DNA from: Lutimaribacter salitolerans
GTDB taxonomy: Bacteria > Pseudomonadota > Alphaproteobacteria > Rhodobacterales > Rhodobacteraceae
Direction: 5' to 3'
NCBI RefSeq assembly: GCF_042677865.1
Contig: NZ_JBHUDD010000155.1
Coordinates: forward strand, 3,193 to 67,192
DNA: 64,000 bases
The notes beneath the pieces were generated by a model. The model was not told the origin of the DNA and searched no databases. It worked only from the letters and a program-made list of their open reading frames with translations. Position numbers and translations under genes: made by a program. Numbering within the stretch: position 1 is the stretch's first letter; each line of letters starts with the position of its first letter. Below are positions 1-8,853 of the stretch, one piece after another.

Positions 1-2056
1 GGGTAAAGTTGGTGACCGTCCCGCTGACCAGATCGGCGTTGGGGATGATCACGTCGGTCCGGTCAAAGGTCTCGATCCGGGTCGAGCGCACCGAGATGTC
101 GCGCACGAACCCCATCTGCCCGCCAACCTCGATCCAGTCGCCCTGGCTGATCGGACGCTCGATCAGCAGGATGATGCCCGAGACGAAATTCGACACGATC
201 GTCTGCAGGCCAAAGCCGATGCCGACCGACAGCGCCCCGGCCACGATGGCCAGACCCGACAGGTCGATGCCCGCCGTGGTGATCGCGATCAGCCCCGCCA
301 GAAACAACCCGACATAGCCAAGCCCCGACACCACCGCCGTCTGTCCGCCGGTGTCCAGCTTGGTCTTGGGCAGCACCGTTGTGCGCAACGCACCCTGCAA
401 CAGCCGGGTGGCGGTATAGCCCATCACGAACACCACCACGAAGGTCAGGAAATCGGTGGGCGATATCCGCGTGGCGCCCATCTGGAAGCCTTCACTGAAC
501 CGCGTGTAAAGCTCGCTCAGGTCGCTGACCCGCGCGCCCCAGATCAACGCCAGCAAAGGCATCGCCAGAAAACTGAGCGTGAAACCGATCAGCACCGGCA
601 CCAGCGCGTCCCGCGCCCCTTCTTCCGATCGGGTCAGCAGCGCGTAGACGTCGAACACCAGCGCCTGCAACAGCGTCAGCGTGCCCAGCAGCACCAGCGT
701 CGCGGTGGTGGAATAGATCAGCAGTTCGAACGCGCGCGCAAACCCCAGGATACCAAGCAGCAGACCGCCGACCCCCACCACCCAAAGACCACGTCCCACC
801 AGGGCGGCCAGGAAATAGCGATAGGGCCGCGTGGTGGTGTCGTCTTCCTCTTCAGGGGCCTCGTACTTGCGCAGGGTCTTGCCAAACCGCCACAACAGCA
901 CCGCCGCGATGGCGAGGATGGGAAACATCAGCACCCCGCGCGACACGTCGTTGACATCGGTGGTTGCCACCAGCAGCCTGATCATCACCCCGGCCGACAG
1001 CACCCATGCCAGCCAGACGAAAATCCGCCGGGCCTTGGCCGCCGTCCGTGGCTCCATGTCCAGCGGGTTGCCCCGGTTGCCCTCGCGCGGGGTGAACAGC
1101 ATCGTCATCAGCCAGCGCGAGACGATGATGTAGACCGCGATGCTTGGCAGACCCTCGACGATGGAATCGCCGCGCGGCCCCAAAAGCCCAGTGGTCTGCA
1201 ATGCCAGCGAGATCAGGTAGACGCCGCCCAGAGGCAGGATGATGTTGCCCAACGACAGCACGAACTCGACCACACCGCGCCCGCGCCGCGTGTTCGCGCC
1301 CACCCGTCGCACCAGCCAGTCCACCCAGAACCGGCCCCGCAGCGTCAGGATCACCCCCAGCACCCCAAGAAAGATGGACCCGGCAAGGCTGTCCCAGAAC
1401 TGCTGACGGCGGATCGGGTTGTCCCACTGGCCGCGCACTTCGGTCCAGATCGCCCGGACACCCGCGCTCATCCCGTCATAGGCGGCCATCCAGCCACCGG
1501 GGTTCAGCGGCGAGGTCACCCGTGCCGTTACTTCCTCGACCGAGCGTTGCCGCACCAGCGCATCCACCTCGGCGATCAGGCGATCGGCCTGGGCGTGGGC
1601 CTCGGCGGCCAGTTGCACAGGCACGCGCAGATCCGCAAGGCGATCGTTCAGGCGCTGACGTTCGGCCGCGATACGCTCGGGTTCGCTGGCACCCTCCTCG
1701 GGTGCAGTTCCAAGCGCGCTGATCTGGCTTTGCAGGGTACGGATACGCCCCGCGTTGACCGATTGCATTTCAAGAAACTGCGCCCGCCACCGCACCAGAT
1801 CCTCGCGCATGATGGACAGCGCAAAGTTCGATGCCCGCCTGGCCTGCAACGCATTCTCGGCGCGCGTTGCCAAGCCTTCCCACTGCGGATCGTCATAGGC
1901 CGGCACCGCCCCAGACACTGTCGTTTCCGTAGTGGCCGGGGGGGCAATGGGCGACAGGCTGGGCGCGTCGGGATCGGTCTGCGCACCGGCAAGACCCGCC
2001 CACAAGAACAGGCATAGCGAAAGACAGGCGACAGATAACCGCCCGATGTCAGGCAT
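1..2056 (-). CDS. MscS-family mechanosensitive channel with long N-terminal periplasmic domain (partial, 3' end outside window)
   Basis: Large mechanosensitive ion channel that would release solutes through the inner membrane on hypo-osmotic shock. Reading the minus strand from the ATG at 2056 gives an open frame of at least 685 codons that runs off the left edge. A signal peptide (hydrophobic LSLCLFLWAGLAGAQ, residues about 11-25) is followed by a coiled-coil-like DUF3772-type periplasmic region to about residue 190, then many membrane segments, then the MscS pore and beta-domain (SGLAIVAGALSVGIGFGLQ, then ERPISQGDWIEVGG). The start overlaps the cysK stop by 8 bp (ATGCCTGA), so it is probably translated with cysK. 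The family is clear; the exact subtype (MscK/YbdG-like) is not. Confidence 0.85.
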   Translation of the reverse strand, partial: MPDIGRLSVACLSLCLFLWAGLAGAQTDPDAPSLSPIAPPATTETTVSGAVPAYDDPQWEGLATRAENALQARRASNFALSIMREDLVRWRAQFLEMQSVNAGRIRTLQSQISALGTAPEEGASEPERIAAERQRLNDRLADLRVPVQLAAEAHAQADRLIAEVDALVRQRSVEEVTARVTSPLNPGGWMAAYDGMSAGVRAIWTEVRGQWDNPIRRQQFWDSLAGSIFLGVLGVILTLRGRFWVDWLVRRVGANTRRGRGVVEFVLSLGNIILPLGGVYLISLALQTTGLLGPRGDSIVEGLPSIAVYIIVSRWLMTMLFTPREGNRGNPLDMEPRTAAKARRIFVWLAWVLSAGVMIRLLVATTDVNDVSRGVLMFPILAIAAVLLWRFGKTLRKYEAPEEEDDTTTRPYRYFLAALVGRGLWVVGVGGLLLGILGFARAFELLIYSTTATLVLLGTLTLLQALVFDVYALLTRSEEGARDALVPVLIGFTLSFLAMPLLALIWGARVSDLSELYTRFSEGFQMGATRISPTDFLTFVVVFVMGYTATRLLQGALRTTVLPKTKLDTGGQTAVVSGLGYVGLFLAGLIAITTAGIDLSGLAIVAGALSVGIGFGLQTIVSNFVSGIILLIERPISQGDWIEVGGQMGFVRDISVRSTRIETFDRTDVIIPNADLVSGTVTNFT

Positions 2057-3077
2057 CTTCGAAAACCCCGGGCACCGACCGGCCCGGGCCTGTCATCCAT
2101 TCCGGGACCGGCAGGCCCTTTTCGGTCAGGAACGCAGGGTTGAACAGCTTGGACTGATAGCGCGTGCCGTAATCGCACAGGATCGTCACGATGGTATGGC
2201 CCGGCCCCATGTCGCGCGCCATGCGGATCGCGCCCGCCACGTTCACGCCCGACGACCCACCAAGACACAGCCCCTCGTCCGACAACAGGTCGAACACCAC
2301 CGGCAGCGCCTCGGCGTCGGGGATGCGATAGCTGAAATCGGGGGTGAACCCTTCAAGGTTGGCGGTGATGCGGCCCTGCCCGATCCCTTCGGTGATCGAG
2401 TTGCCGGGGTTCTCCTGCCCGGTATACAGCTTGAACAGGCCAGCGCCCTCGGGATCGGCCAACCCGACCTTGACGCCCCTGGGCTGCAAGGCCATGCCCA
2501 CGCCTGCCAGGGTGCCGCCCGAACCCACCGCGCAGATGAAGCCGTCGACCTTGCCGTCGGTCTGCTCCCACACTTCCGGTCCCGTGCCTTCGACATGGGC
2601 CTGACGGTTGGCGACGTTGTCGAACTGGTTGGCCCAGATCGCGCCCTTTTCCTCAGATTGCGCCAGCCGCTCGGCCAGCCGCCCGGAATAGCGCACATAG
2701 TTGTTGGGGTTCGAATAGGGCACCGCGGGCACCTCGACCAGCTCGGCCCCGGCCAGCCGCAGCATGTCCTTTTTCTCCTGGCTCTGCGTCTCGGGGATCA
2801 CGATGACGGTGCGAAACCCCATCGACGCGCCCACCAGCGCCAGCCCGATGCCGGTATTGCCCGCGGTGCCTTCGACGATCGTGCCGCCGGGCAGCAACAG
2901 CCCCTTTTCCACCGCGTCGCGGATGATGAACAGCGCCGCGCGGTCCTTGACCGACTGGCCGGGGTTCATGAACTCGGCCTTGCCGTAAATCTCGCAGCCG
3001 GTGATCTCGCTGGCGCGGCGCAACCTCAGTAGCGGCGTGTTACCGATGGCCCGGGCCAGATCCTGTGCAATGCGCAT
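2049..3077 (-). CDS. cysK: Cysteine synthase A (O-acetylserine sulfhydrylase)
   Basis: PLP enzyme making L-cysteine from O-acetylserine and sulfide in the cytoplasm. At 342 residues it has the fold-type II signature: PLP lysine K44 in SVKDRAA, a substrate loop EGTAGNTGIGLA at 69-80 and the phosphate-binding GSGGT at 185-189. The loop reads TAGNTG where the classical CysK has TSGNTG, a Ser-to-Ala change that could alter substrate preference. It lies downstream of trgA-trgB, the same set of genes reported as a tellurite-resistance locus in Rhodobacter sphaeroides, and overlaps the channel gene that follows by 8 bp. A related beta-replacing enzyme cannot be excluded. Confidence 0.88.
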   Translation of the reverse strand: MRIAQDLARAIGNTPLLRLRRASEITGCEIYGKAEFMNPGQSVKDRAALFIIRDAVEKGLLLPGGTIVEGTAGNTGIGLALVGASMGFRTVIVIPETQSQEKKDMLRLAGAELVEVPAVPYSNPNNYVRYSGRLAERLAQSEEKGAIWANQFDNVANRQAHVEGTGPEVWEQTDGKVDGFICAVGSGGTLAGVGMALQPRGVKVGLADPEGAGLFKLYTGQENPGNSITEGIGQGRITANLEGFTPDFSYRIPDAEALPVVFDLLSDEGLCLGGSSGVNVAGAIRMARDMGPGHTIVTILCDYGTRYQSKLFNPAFLTEKGLPVPEWMTGPGRSVPGVFEDA

Positions 3078-3129
3078 GTCGCGTCCCCCTGTCTGTTGCC
3101 CACAGGTTTATGGGGGCAGACACGGGAAC

Positions 3130-4248
3130 TCAAGCGGATGCGCGCAGGTGCTCACGATGTCGTGCCAGCCACAGCAGCATCGCCACCAGCGGCATGGCGT
3201 TGATCTCGCCGCTGTCGATCAGCGCCATGGCACGGTCAAAGCTGATGATATGACTTCGGATATCCTCGTTCTCGTCGGCCAAACCATCGTTATCCTGACG
3301 CCGCGCGGTCAGATCGCAGACCCCCAGAAAACAATGAAAATGCTCCGAGGAATAGCCCGGCGACGGATAGGCCGCCATCATGCGTTTCAGATCGCCCAGT
3401 TCCAGCCCGGCCTCTTCCACCGCCTCGCGGCGGGCGGTATCCGCCGGGGCCTCGCCCGCATCCACCAGCCCGGCGATCGGTTCCAGCGTCCAGGGCACAG
3501 GATCGCCGCGCCAGATCGGGCCAAAGCGCAACTGCTCGATCAGCAACACCTGATCGGTCGCCGGATCATAGGGCAGCACCAGCGCCGCATCGAAGGCCAC
3601 GAAGGTCTCGCGCTGAAACCAGTCGCTGAACCCGCCGTCAAAGCGGCGGTGGCGCAGGTCGAAATGCTTGATGCGAAAGAACCCGTCAAACCCGGTGGGC
3701 CGCGCCACGACCTCCAGGTCACCGGGCTGCACATCGCGGCGCAGGGCGGTAGGGGCAGGCTGTTCGCCCATCATCCGCGCCCAGGCCCGCGCCCGGATGA
3801 ACGGATAAATCCGCGCGATCTGCTCGGGCGGGGTGGTGCCCATCCGCTCCATCACCTCCTGCGCGGCCCGCAGGCTCAGCGCGGCATCCCGCGCCACCCA
3901 ATCGTCCAGCGACCAGCGGCCGCCCGCCTGCCACTGCCCTGGATCGGGGAAATAGATCTCCGCCACCACCGGGCCATCTGCGGTTTCCACCGTCGCTTCG
4001 CGCAGCGTGTAGCCAAACCCGCCTTCGTAGAAGTCCAGCCGCGCCAGATCATCAGCCGACAGGTTCTCCAGCAGCAAGCCATCGGCCTGCGCCCCCGCCT
4101 CGGGCAGGATCATCGGAAACCCCTGCCCCGCCACCGTGCATACCGCATGTCCGGGCAGGCTGGCCGGGCGCAGCGCCTCGGGCGCGCGCCCCAGCACCAC
4201 GCGCAAAAGCGGCAGATGCCGCAGGCTGCCATACAGAAACACCGCCAT
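3130..4248 (-). CDS. trgB: TrgB-like fusion: gamma-glutamylcyclotransferase-like domain plus Nudix (ADP-ribose pyrophosphatase) domain
   Basis: A 372-residue two-domain protein. Residues 1-110 have the AIG2/GGCT-like opening FLYGSLRHLPLL and an acidic FYEGGFGY segment. Residues about 215-372 form a Nudix hydrolase with a complete Nudix box: G260, E266, R274-E275, E278-E279 and G281. The Nudix half most resembles ADP-ribose pyrophosphatases, so hydrolysis of an ADP-sugar is expected. It starts 3 bp after the trgA stop and precedes cysK by 52 bp, matching the trgAB-cysK order linked to tellurite resistance in Rhodobacter sphaeroides. The role of the GGCT-like half is unknown; a glutathione-linked function in metalloid stress is inference. 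Confidence 0.85.
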   Translation of the reverse strand: MAVFLYGSLRHLPLLRVVLGRAPEALRPASLPGHAVCTVAGQGFPMILPEAGAQADGLLLENLSADDLARLDFYEGGFGYTLREATVETADGPVVAEIYFPDPGQWQAGGRWSLDDWVARDAALSLRAAQEVMERMGTTPPEQIARIYPFIRARAWARMMGEQPAPTALRRDVQPGDLEVVARPTGFDGFFRIKHFDLRHRRFDGGFSDWFQRETFVAFDAALVLPYDPATDQVLLIEQLRFGPIWRGDPVPWTLEPIAGLVDAGEAPADTARREAVEEAGLELGDLKRMMAAYPSPGYSSEHFHCFLGVCDLTARRQDNDGLADENEDIRSHIISFDRAMALIDSGEINAMPLVAMLLWLARHREHLRASA

Positions 4249-4251
4249 GGA

Positions 4252-4695
4252 TCACCGCCAGACGCGCGAGGCGCGTTCCGCCAGAACCGCGCTGACGATT
4301 CCACCGACCAGCAGCGTACCGATCACCGCGGGCGTGGCCATGACTGCCAGATACTCGACCCCGATCTCGAAAACACCGACCATCGCCTCGATCGGCCCGT
4401 CATAGCGCCGCTTGTTGGCCAGCGCGAACATCTCGCGCGAGGATTGCAAAAGCAGCCCCCAGAACACCAGCACCACCGCCGAGGTCACGCCCACCCCGAT
4501 GGCATTGGTCATGCCGCGCCCGGTGCGGCTGCCGATCACGATCCAGCCGACCACCGCGCCGATCGCCGCATTCAAATACTCGAAGATGCCAAAGACCGTC
4601 GCCTCGGGCATCAGCGGCATGATCAGTTGCGAGGCCAGCCAGCCCGTGATCGCAAGGAGTATCGCGGCCACAAGGCGCGCGGCGGTAAAGGTCAT
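4252..4695 (-). CDS. trgA: TrgA family membrane protein (tellurite-resistance locus)
   Basis: Small integral membrane protein of 147 residues with about four hydrophobic segments (RLVAAILLAITGWLAS, YLNAAIGAVVGWIVIGS, VGVTSAVVLVFWGLLL and VMATPAVIGTLLVGGIVSAV). The ATG at 4695 is preferred over the longer frame because it overlaps the cfa stop by 4 bp (ATGA) and gives the usual length for the family. In Rhodobacter sphaeroides trgA, trgB and cysK together contribute to high-level tellurite resistance, and the same order is seen here. The biochemical function is not known; the topology only supports a membrane role. Confidence 0.85.
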   Translation of the reverse strand: MTFTAARLVAAILLAITGWLASQLIMPLMPEATVFGIFEYLNAAIGAVVGWIVIGSRTGRGMTNAIGVGVTSAVVLVFWGLLLQSSREMFALANKRRYDGPIEAMVGVFEIGVEYLAVMATPAVIGTLLVGGIVSAVLAERASRVWR

Positions 4696-5900
4696 GCGGG
4701 TTTCGTCACCGTGATCTGAGTCACGTCGCAATTTCCGCTATGAAAGGTCGCCGCGCAAGAGGTCAGGTAAAAATTCCACATCCGGCGGAACCTGTCGTCA
4801 AAGCCAAGGCTGGCCACCTGATCCCATTTGTCGTTGAACGTGTCGTGCCAGCGGCGCAGCGTCTGGCTGTAGCTTTCGCCGAATTCGATGTGGCGCGCCA
4901 CCTTCAACCCGGCCTTTTCCACCTCGGCCTTCAACACCGAAGGCGCGGGCAGCATTCCGCCGGGAAAGATGTATTTCTGGATGAAATCCACGCCCCGCTT
5001 GTAGACCTGCCAGCGGCGATCCTGCACGGTGATGATCTGAAGCGTGGCATTCTTGCCGGGCTTCAGCCGCTCGCGCAGCGTGTCGAAATAGACCGGCCAG
5101 TAGCGCTCGCCGACAGCCTCGAACATCTCGATGCTGGCAATGCCGTCATAGCTGCCACGCTCGTCGCGGTAATCCTGCAACTTGAAGGTCACCAGATCGG
5201 AAAGCCCCGCCTGTTCAATACGTTGCTGGGCATACTTGAACTGTTCTTCGCTGATGGTCAGCCCGGTCACGCGCAGCCCGCGCTCCTTGGCGGCATATTC
5301 GGCGAACCCGCCCCAGCCACAGCCGATTTCCAGAATGTGATCGCCCGGCTGCGCGCCCATCTGATCGACCATGCTGGCATACTTGGCGATCTGTGCCTGC
5401 TCCAGACTGTTCTGACCCGGTTCGAACAGGGCGCTGGAATAGGTCATCGTGTCGTCCAGCCACAGGCCATAGAATTCGTTGCCCAGATCATAGTGATAGC
5501 TGATGTTCCTGCGCGCCTGCCGCTTGGAGTTCGATTGCAGCCAGAATCGCGCCCGCTCGTAGGCGCGCACCAGCCCCATGCCGGGAAACCCGTCGTACAT
5601 CTCGTCGTTCTCGTCATGGACCAGATCCATGAAGGCCTGCAGGTCCGGCGTGCTCCACCAGCCATCCAGATAGGCATCGCAGAACCCCAGATCGCCGTCG
5701 CGGATCAGACGGGCAAAGATGTCGGGGTTGTGGATGTGCAGTTCGGCCACGAATCCGGGGGCCCGCCCGTCAGCCCGAAAGTGCCGCCCGTCCGGCATCA
5801 CGAAATCCAGCCGTCCGCGCTCCATACGCTGCGCCATCTCGAAGACACGGGTGAAATACCGTGGCAAATCCTTTTGATTTTCTGTTGTTGTCAGGATCAT
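4692..5900 (-). CDS. cfa: Cyclopropane-fatty-acyl-phospholipid synthase family methyltransferase
   Basis: SAM-dependent enzyme that methylenates unsaturated acyl chains of membrane phospholipids, or a close relative acting on lipids. It is 402 residues from the ATG at 5900, which has a strong AGGGGGA ribosome site 7 bases upstream; the longer TTG-started frame to 5942 has none. Hallmarks are NISYHYDLGNEFYGLWLD around residue 132 and the SAM motif ILEIGCGWGGFAEYA at about 189-203. It is the first gene of a tight chain with trgA (4-bp overlap), trgB and cysK, tying membrane lipid modification to the metalloid-stress genes. Alphaproteobacteria often carry several Cfa paralogues with differing activities. 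Confidence 0.88.
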   Translation of the reverse strand: MILTTTENQKDLPRYFTRVFEMAQRMERGRLDFVMPDGRHFRADGRAPGFVAELHIHNPDIFARLIRDGDLGFCDAYLDGWWSTPDLQAFMDLVHDENDEMYDGFPGMGLVRAYERARFWLQSNSKRQARRNISYHYDLGNEFYGLWLDDTMTYSSALFEPGQNSLEQAQIAKYASMVDQMGAQPGDHILEIGCGWGGFAEYAAKERGLRVTGLTISEEQFKYAQQRIEQAGLSDLVTFKLQDYRDERGSYDGIASIEMFEAVGERYWPVYFDTLRERLKPGKNATLQIITVQDRRWQVYKRGVDFIQKYIFPGGMLPAPSVLKAEVEKAGLKVARHIEFGESYSQTLRRWHDTFNDKWDQVASLGFDDRFRRMWNFYLTSCAATFHSGNCDVTQITVTKPA

Positions 5901-6001
5901 CCGCTTTTCCCCCTGCGGTTTCTTTGGCGTGTTTTTGGCCAAGGCTGGCGACAGTTAGCCCACCGGGCAAGAATTTCATCCATTTTTATGCGGCTTATCC
6001 G

Positions 6002-7432
6002 TCAGAACGTGCGGTTTTCATAGGCCTCCAGCGCCCTTTTTCGCCCAACATCCAGCGCCACCACCGGCGCAGGGTATCCCATGTCGGGCGACAGGCCCCA
6101 GGTGCGCGGCACCGCGTGGAAGAAATCCAGCGCCGTTTGCGGCGGCTTGCCCTGCCCTTCGGCGATCCATCGGCGCACATAGCGTCGGTCGGGGTCAAAC
6201 TTGTCGCGCTGGCCATCGGGGTTGAACACCCGGAAATAGGGTGTGGCATCGGGGCCAGAGCCCGCCGCCCATTGCCAGCCCATCGCGTTGCTGGCCGGGT
6301 CCCAGTCGATCAGGCAATGTTCGAACCACTTTTGCCCGATGCGCCAGTGGCTGAGCAGGTGCTTGGTCAGATAGCTGGCCACGATCATGCGGCCCCGGTT
6401 GTGCATCCGGCCCGTGACATAAAGCTCGCGCATCGCGGCATCGACCAGCTCGATCCCGGTGCGGCCCTGTTTCCAGCGCGTGACGGCCTCGGTGTCGTCC
6501 TCGTTCCACGGAAAGGCATCCCAGTCCTCACGCCAGTTGCCGGTCAGGATGCGCGGGGTGTGCCAGGCCAGATGATAGGCGAATTCGCGCCACACAAGTT
6601 CCTTCAGGAAGGTCTCGGCCCCCGGCTTGCCCTCGTGCCGCGCGCGCAGGCCCGCGTGCCAGCATTGATGCGCGCTGATTTCGCCCAGGGCCAGGTTTTC
6701 CGACAGGCCGGACGTGCCATCCTCGGCCAGCACATCGCGCATCTGCCCATAGTCGCTGATCTTGTGGGCGATGAACGCGCCCAGGCGCGCCTGCGCCGCC
6801 GCCTCGCCCAGCCGGACATGCGGGCGCACAATATCGCCCCCGCGATTCATCGCGGCCCCCATCCGCCAGTCGTCCAGATCGTCGCTGGCGGGCCATGTGT
6901 CGGGCGCAGGGATGCGCCCCGGCGCGGGCAAGGGCGGCTCGACCTCGCGCGTTTTCACCGCGTTCCAAAACGGGGTATAAACCTTGTAGAGTCCACCCTG
7001 CTTGGTCTCGACCGTCCAGGGCTCGAACATCAGGTGCCCGCCGAAACTGCGCGCGTCGATGCCATCTTCCTTCAGCGCGGCCTTGACCGCCTTGTCGCGC
7101 GCCACCGCGTCAGGGTCATAGGCGCGGGTCCAACAGACCGACCCCGCCCCGGTCTCGGCCACCAGTTCGCGCAGGGCGGTCAGCGCCTCGCCGCGCCGCA
7201 GGATCAACCGGCTGCCTGCATCCGCCAATGCCTGCGCGTGATGCGCCAGCCCAAGCCCCAGTCGCCACTTGGGCGCGGCGCCAAGGGCCTCGACCTGATC
7301 GTCATGGATGAACACCGGAATCACCGGGCCTCCGGCGGTGCAGGCGGCGCGCAACGCCGGGTGGTCGCCGAGCCGCAGATCGCGGCGCAGCCACAGGATT
7401 ACAGGGGATGTATCGGCCAAAAGCTGCTCCAT
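6002..7432 (-). CDS. phrB: Deoxyribodipyrimidine photolyase (cryptochrome/photolyase family)
   Basis: Light-driven flavoprotein that splits UV-induced pyrimidine dimers. The 476-residue product has the N-terminal antenna-binding Rossmann domain (VILWLRRDLRLGDHPAL, residues 11-27) and the C-terminal FAD domain with the family signature in two blocks, WREFAYHLAWHTPR and NRGRMIVASYLTKHLLSHW, then WDPASNAMGWQWAAGSGPDA. This is the normal length for class I CPD photolyases. It stands alone: 101 bp from the cfa start and 37 bp from the aminotransferase stop. The ribosome site at the chosen ATG is weak. Confidence 0.93.
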   Translation of the reverse strand: MEQLLADTSPVILWLRRDLRLGDHPALRAACTAGGPVIPVFIHDDQVEALGAAPKWRLGLGLAHHAQALADAGSRLILRRGEALTALRELVAETGAGSVCWTRAYDPDAVARDKAVKAALKEDGIDARSFGGHLMFEPWTVETKQGGLYKVYTPFWNAVKTREVEPPLPAPGRIPAPDTWPASDDLDDWRMGAAMNRGGDIVRPHVRLGEAAAQARLGAFIAHKISDYGQMRDVLAEDGTSGLSENLALGEISAHQCWHAGLRARHEGKPGAETFLKELVWREFAYHLAWHTPRILTGNWREDWDAFPWNEDDTEAVTRWKQGRTGIELVDAAMRELYVTGRMHNRGRMIVASYLTKHLLSHWRIGQKWFEHCLIDWDPASNAMGWQWAAGSGPDATPYFRVFNPDGQRDKFDPDRRYVRRWIAEGQGKPPQTALDFFHAVPRTWGLSPDMGYPAPVVALDVGRKRALEAYENRTF

Positions 7433-7469
7433 TTCTTGTCAAGGAATACGCAGCAACCCCGCAGCCAGA

Positions 7470-8690
7470 TTAAAGAATCTCTTCCAGCGCCGCGATCAGG
7501 CGCTGCACCTCGTCCGCGCTGGTGTAATGCACGAAACTCAGACGCAGAACACCCTGATCGGCATCCACCCGCATGCCTTGCAGCGCGCGGACAGCATAGA
7601 AATCGCCACCCCCCGCCATGATGCCACGCTGCGCCAGTGCCGCCGCCAGCGGGGCGGCGGGCTGACGCGCATCCACCGCCACCGTGGGCGCGCGCGCCTC
7701 GGCCCGGTCCGGCCCCAGCAGGCGGACCGAGTTCTTGGCCTTGAGATAATCCAGCACGGGCTGCAACAGCTGCGTTTCATGCCCGCGCATCAGGTCATGC
7801 ACCCCATCCGCCCGCGCCGCGGCATCGCCGGTGATCCCGTGATGCCCGGCCAGCGCGTCGAAATAGTCGGCCATGCCCGCGCAGGCCGCCACCTGTGCAT
7901 GATCGGGCCCGGCAGGCGTGAACCGCTTGTACAGCGCCTTTTCGTTGAAGAAATGCGCCTGATTGGGCAGCTGCATCCCCAAGGCGCGGCGCATCACCAT
8001 GATCCCCTGATGCGGGCCATAGGTCTTGTAGGCCGAAAACAGGTAGATATCCGGCCCCATCAGCCCCACGTTGGGCAGGCCGTGCGGCGCATAGCTGACG
8101 CCATCGACACAGACGAAGGCTCCCGCCGCATGGGCCATCGCGGTGATCTCGACCACCGGATTGACCTGCCCCACCACGTTGGAACAATGCGGAAAACACA
8201 CCAGCCGCACGGTTTCATCCAGCAGGTCTGGCAGATCCTCGGGGTCCAGCATGCCGGTTTCGGGGTTGATCTTCCACTCGCGGATCTCGATCCCCTCCTG
8301 CGCCAGCCGCCGCCAGGGGCCGGAGTTGGCCTCGTGATCCTGATTGGTCACGACGATCGCCTCGCCGGGCTGCATCCATTGCCGGAAGGCTTGCGCCAGG
8401 ACATAGGTGTTGGCCGTGGTCGACGGACCAAAGCTCAGCTCGTCGGTATCCACCCCCATCATCGCGGCCAGCCGGCTGTGCGCCTCGTCCATTTCCTCGC
8501 CGCCCAGACGGCTGGCGTCATAGGGGCCATAGGGCTGCACCTTGCGACTGTGATAGAACCGCGTCAGCCGGTCGATGACAGGCGCACAGGTGTACGACCC
8601 GCCCGCGTTCTCAAAGAACGCCTGCCCCTCCAGCGACGGCTCGGAAAACGCGGGAAACTGTGCCCGCACGAAATCGATATCCAGATCCAT
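7470..8690 (-). CDS. Class V aminotransferase / cysteine-desulfurase-like PLP enzyme
   Basis: PLP enzyme of the SufS/NifS-like fold, 406 residues from the ATG at 8690, which has an AGGGG site 7 bases upstream (the longer frame to 8720 lacks one). Visible residues are H119 in NQDHEAN, D196 in CVDGVSYAPH and the PLP lysine K222 in FSAYKTYGPHQG. The pattern matches the branch annotated as cysteine desulfurase-like proteins of unknown substrate, without the mobile active-site cysteine loop of true desulfurases being evident. No Fe-S assembly genes lie next to it, so a role in sulfur transfer is not supported by context. Confidence 0.8.
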   Translation of the reverse strand: MDLDIDFVRAQFPAFSEPSLEGQAFFENAGGSYTCAPVIDRLTRFYHSRKVQPYGPYDASRLGGEEMDEAHSRLAAMMGVDTDELSFGPSTTANTYVLAQAFRQWMQPGEAIVVTNQDHEANSGPWRRLAQEGIEIREWKINPETGMLDPEDLPDLLDETVRLVCFPHCSNVVGQVNPVVEITAMAHAAGAFVCVDGVSYAPHGLPNVGLMGPDIYLFSAYKTYGPHQGIMVMRRALGMQLPNQAHFFNEKALYKRFTPAGPDHAQVAACAGMADYFDALAGHHGITGDAAARADGVHDLMRGHETQLLQPVLDYLKAKNSVRLLGPDRAEARAPTVAVDARQPAAPLAAALAQRGIMAGGGDFYAVRALQGMRVDADQGVLRLSFVHYTSADEVQRLIAALEEIL

Positions 8691-8806
8691 CTTGCATCCC
8701 CTGTCTGTGCCGGGCGCCACTCAAGGCGAAATGCCCCCGCAGCGCAAGACCCCGCACCGTATCCTTTGATTGGGTCCCGCGCGCGCACCTGACCCGCCGA
8801 GAACGA

Positions 8807-8834
8807 AAAAGGCCCCGCACGGGCGGGGCCTTTT
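8807..8834. terminator. Bidirectional rho-independent terminator
   Basis: Perfect 12-bp inverted repeat AAAAGGCCCCGC / GCGGGGCCTTTT with a 4-base loop (ACGG), giving a T run on both strands. It sits 20 bp past the BCCT carrier stop on the minus strand, upstream of the aminotransferase. Confidence 0.92.
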
Positions 8835-8853
8835 GCCAGGATGGTCAAGCCAC

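Noticed and set aside
3001..4719. 572-codon plus-strand frame over trgB and cysK
   Set aside because: Antisense to well-supported minus-strand genes; composition (His/Gln/Arg-rich) is typical of non-coding complement.
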